A program made the position numbers and the translations under genes. A DNA stretch of 64,000 nt from Lactiplantibacillus brownii (GTDB lineage: Bacteria > Bacillota > Bacilli > Lactobacillales > Lactobacillaceae), in the NCBI RefSeq assembly GCF_031085375.1, contig NZ_JAVCWF010000001.1, forward strand, positions 124,001 to 188,000, given 5' to 3'. Shown piece after piece: positions 61,551 through 64,000 of the stretch (position 1 is the first letter of the stretch; each line of letters starts with the position of its first letter). Below the pieces are notes generated by a model. It worked only from the letters and a program-made list of their open reading frames with translations. It ran no database searches and was not told where the DNA came from.

Positions 61551-63221
61551 ATGAGTAAGCATTGGTATGACCAACAGACGATTTATCAAATTTATCCGAA
61601 GAGTTTTAATGATAGCAATCATGATGGCATTGGTGATATTCCTGGGATTACGGCCAAAGTACCTTATTTGAAAAAGTTAGGGATCACAACGTTGTGGTTG
61701 AACCCAATCTATCAGTCGCCACAAGTTGATAATGGCTATGATGTTTCCGACTACTATCAAGTTGACCCAAGTTTGGGTACGATGGCGGAAGTTGAAACGC
61801 TGATTAAAACCGTGCATGAACATGGGATGTATCTTATTTTTGACTTTGTCCTGAATCACACCTCGGATCAGCATCCGTGGTTCAAAAAAGCGATTGCCGA
61901 TCCTAAAAGTCCTTATCGTGATTATTATTTATGGCAAGATCCAGCGGCAGATGGTGGCCGGCCGAACAACTGGGGGTCATTTTTTGGTGGTAGCGTTTGG
62001 GATCTAGATCCCGCTGGCACGGGTCAGTATTACTTCCATTTATTTGATAAACGGATGCCTGACTTAAATTGGAAAAATCCAGCAGTCCAGCAAGCGATGC
62101 GCGATGTTGCTGAATTTTGGGTCGAAAAAGGGATCGATGGCTTGCGGTTAGACGCCTTTATTCACTTGGCTAAGGCAGACTTCCGGCAAACTTATCCGAG
62201 TGAGACTGGTGATCAGACACCTATTATTTCCGATATGTTCTATGCCCATTTACCTAAAGTGCATCAATATTTGCATGATTTTGTGGCGGCAATTAAGGCT
62301 AAGTATCCGGAAACCTACGTGGTTGGTGAAGCTTCCTCGGCTGATCCTCATTTGATGGTCGATTACACTAAGCCGGGGACGGATGAATGTGATAATGTCA
62401 TCACGTTCAAGACGTTTGCGGATGACGATTCAGTTAATGATCCAAGTTTTACTGACACGTTCCAACCGCGCCCAATGGCCGTTACGACGTACAAGCAGCA
62501 TACGGTCGGGATTCAAGCAGCATTAAAGGGCGTTAGTTTACCCACCCTATATTGGAACAATCATGATATGGCGCGCGTTGCCACCCGTTATGGGGATGTC
62601 AACTATCCGAAGCAGAGTGCCAAGTCATTAGCAACCGTGCTTTATTTACAAACGGGGATTCCAATCATCTATTATGGTGAAGAAATTGGGTTAACGAATA
62701 TTCGCTATACCGATTTGGACGATTTCGAAGATCAGACCGTACCTGAGTTTGCGGCGAGTGCGAAAGCAGCCGGTAAAACGGATACCGAAGTATTAACAAT
62801 GCTAAATAAGACTCACAAGATGGCTGGCCGGGGCCCAATGCAATGGGATGCGAGTGCTTATCATGGTTTCTCAGATCACTTACCATGGAAACATGGTGCA
62901 ACGGATGAGATGAATGCTGCTGCCGAAGCCGATGATCCCGATAGTGTGCTCAATTACTATCGTCAGTTATTGACATTGAAGCGCCAAGACTTATTTGCGA
63001 CCGGCCAATTCATTATGTTGCCAAGCAATGATCAGCTATTCACCTATGAAATTGATAACGGTCAACAACAGGCTGCAATCGTTTGCAATCTAACGGCCAA
63101 CGAACAAACTTATACGTTGCCATTTACGGCTAAACAAGTTTTGTTAGGCCAAGGCGGTGCGACGGTATCGCAACGGACAGTTAAGTTGCCAGCTTGGAGT
63201 AACTTGGTGATTCAAGCCTAA
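61551..63221 (+). CDS. malL: Alpha-glucosidase / oligo-1,6-glucosidase, GH13 family
   Basis: A 556-residue GH13 (subfamily 31-type) enzyme: FNDSNHDGIGDIPGITAKVPYLKKLG near the start, VLNHTSDQHPWF, the nucleophile Asp in GIDGLRLDAFIHL, acid/base Glu in VVGEASS and the transition-state Asp in WNNHDMARV. No signal peptide, so it acts on imported maltose, isomaltose or panose. It follows a LacI gene and precedes a maltose-type binding protein gene, the order of the mal locus in L. plantarum. Confidence 0.94.
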   Translation: MSKHWYDQQTIYQIYPKSFNDSNHDGIGDIPGITAKVPYLKKLGITTLWLNPIYQSPQVDNGYDVSDYYQVDPSLGTMAEVETLIKTVHEHGMYLIFDFVLNHTSDQHPWFKKAIADPKSPYRDYYLWQDPAADGGRPNNWGSFFGGSVWDLDPAGTGQYYFHLFDKRMPDLNWKNPAVQQAMRDVAEFWVEKGIDGLRLDAFIHLAKADFRQTYPSETGDQTPIISDMFYAHLPKVHQYLHDFVAAIKAKYPETYVVGEASSADPHLMVDYTKPGTDECDNVITFKTFADDDSVNDPSFTDTFQPRPMAVTTYKQHTVGIQAALKGVSLPTLYWNNHDMARVATRYGDVNYPKQSAKSLATVLYLQTGIPIIYYGEEIGLTNIRYTDLDDFEDQTVPEFAASAKAAGKTDTEVLTMLNKTHKMAGRGPMQWDASAYHGFSDHLPWKHGATDEMNAAAEADDPDSVLNYYRQLLTLKRQDLFATGQFIMLPSNDQLFTYEIDNGQQQAAIVCNLTANEQTYTLPFTAKQVLLGQGGATVSQRTVKLPAWSNLVIQA

Positions 63222-63330
63222 TATGCAATGAAATGCATGACTTTTCATAATTGGTCTATATATAATAACGTTAATATTAATAAACGATTAGAATGATTTT
63301 TTGATAAATCGGTCTAATCCTTACAGCGAC

Positions 63331-63367
63331 AATAAATCCCAGCATTTTTCATGGCTGGGATTTATTT
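63331..63367 (+). terminator. Terminator of the malR2-malL unit
   Basis: AATAAATCCCAGC pairs with GCTGGGATTTATT around a 9-nt loop. Confidence 0.88.
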
Positions 63368-63380
63368 ATTCGTAAATTTT

Positions 63381-63419
63381 GTTAACGTTAACATTACGAA
63401 AACGCTTGCGAAAGCGTTT
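63381..63419. promoter_or_regulatory. Operators upstream of malE
   Basis: GTTAACGTTAAC (63381-63392) and AAACGCTT-GCGA-AAGCGTTT (63400-63419) are perfect palindromes with the CG-centred halves of LacI/MalR/CcpA sites. They point to strong sugar control of the transporter operon. Confidence 0.75.
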
Positions 63420-63477
63420 GCACAGTTGCATAATAACTTATGTAAACGAATTAAGTTATCCGCAAGGAGGAAGAACT

Positions 63478-64000
63478 ATGAGTACTTGGAAGAAGTTGGG
63501 GATGGGTGTCTTAGCCACTGGCTTGGCACTCACGCTTGTAGGTTGTGGTAATAGTAAATCATCATCGTCAAGTTCATCAAAGATGGATAAGACCTTGAAG
63601 GTATCTGCTGATCCTTCATATAAATCATATATGAAGTCAGTAATACCTAAGTTCGAAAAGAAATACAATGTCAAAGTTAAGGTTTCATACAAGGCCATGC
63701 TTGATGAAGACGATGCTTTGAAGTTGGATGGCCCATCTGGGAAAGGGCCCGATGTTTTAATGGCACCATACGACCGGGTTGGTCAAATGGCGTCACAAGG
63801 TCAATTGACAACGGCTAAGTTAACTTCTGGTCGTTACAATGCTACTGGTAAGAAGTCCGTTACATACAAAGGCAAAGTTTACGCTGCGCCAGTAACGATT
63901 GAATCTGATGTGCTCTATTACAACAAGAAATTGTTGAAGAACGCACCTAAGAACTTCACTGAATTAGAAAAATTAGCTAAGGATAGCAAATATGCTTATG
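63478..64000 (+). CDS. malE: Maltose/maltodextrin ABC transporter binding lipoprotein (partial at right edge)
   Basis: The first 174 codons are present; the frame runs off the right edge without stop. A lipoprotein signal ends LTLVGC (Cys about 23), followed by a Ser linker and a type I sugar-binding fold: LKVSADPSYKSYMKSVIPKFEKKYNVKV, then GKGPDVLMAPYDRVGQMASQG and APVTIESDVLYYNKKLL. It delivers maltose/maltodextrins to a MalFG permease expected to the right. CAAGGAGGAAGAACT precedes the ATG, and two palindromic operators lie upstream. Confidence 0.9.
   Translation, partial: MSTWKKLGMGVLATGLALTLVGCGNSKSSSSSSSKMDKTLKVSADPSYKSYMKSVIPKFEKKYNVKVKVSYKAMLDEDDALKLDGPSGKGPDVLMAPYDRVGQMASQGQLTTAKLTSGRYNATGKKSVTYKGKVYAAPVTIESDVLYYNKKLLKNAPKNFTELEKLAKDSKYAY

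Overview
The window looks like origin-proximal chromosome of a lactic acid bacterium of the Lactiplantibacillus plantarum group. The evidence is the Gram-positive ribosome binding sites, the cre, CIRCE and CtsR operators, a Met T-box, a KxYKxGKxW secretion signal, plantaricin J/K-like peptides, and the gene content (Hsp20, oleate hydratase, two LacI regulators followed by an alpha-glucosidase and MalE). A perfect parS site at 7444-7459 fits a position near oriC. The species is inferred, not proven.

Region 1 (1-7.3 kb) is visibly more AT-rich than the rest and looks acquired. It starts with the tail of a membrane protein (possibly AgrB) and an AgrD-like cyclic autoinducer precursor. A compact circular (head-to-tail) bacteriocin locus follows: a large membrane protein, a two-helix peptide, an ABC ATPase, a SpoIIM/DUF95 protein split by a frameshift, a four-helix membrane protein, the bacteriocin gene (3800-3994), a 17-residue microprotein, and an AS-48EFGH-type adaptor/ATPase/MacB-permease exporter. 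The block ends just before a perfect 32-bp inverted repeat and the parS site.

Region 2 (7.4-24.8 kb) is ordinary chromosome: PspC protein, FMN reductase with divergent MarR, CIRCE/CtsR-controlled Hsp20, a large GH25 muramidase with five SH3-like repeats, a cre-controlled 6-phospho-beta-glucosidase, two MFS transporters with ArsR and XRE regulators, oxidoreductases, an orphan bacteriocin immunity protein, nucleoside deoxyribosyltransferase, a Cof-type phosphatase and a cre-controlled oleate hydratase.

Region 3 (24.8-43 kb) mixes accessory and sugar genes. A plantaricin J/K-like two-peptide bacteriocin operon (29.0-30.2 kb) lies between a frameshifted PTS IIB remnant and a cellobiose-type PTS/GH1 operon. 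Next come a Met-T-box ECF transporter, a GntR regulator, and a PadR regulator with three tandem DUF2812 proteins.

Region 4 (43-64 kb) holds an SDR, an ABC-2 exporter with TetR, an acyl-CoA dehydrogenase fused to an ETF-alpha FAD domain next to a secreted flavoprotein reductase, a folate-type ECF S component, an AraC/PTS IIC/GH3/GH31 glycoside cluster, and the start of a maltose locus (two LacI regulators, GH13 glucosidase, MalE cut by the window edge).

The most unusual non-genic signal is a 320-415 bp repeat in four copies (24885, 28100, 38836, and 60105 in reverse). Each copy has two multi-branched foldable domains around a variable core, and copies show compensatory changes in their stems. 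A second palindromic repeat of about 175 bp occurs at 20012 and, inverted, at 51051.
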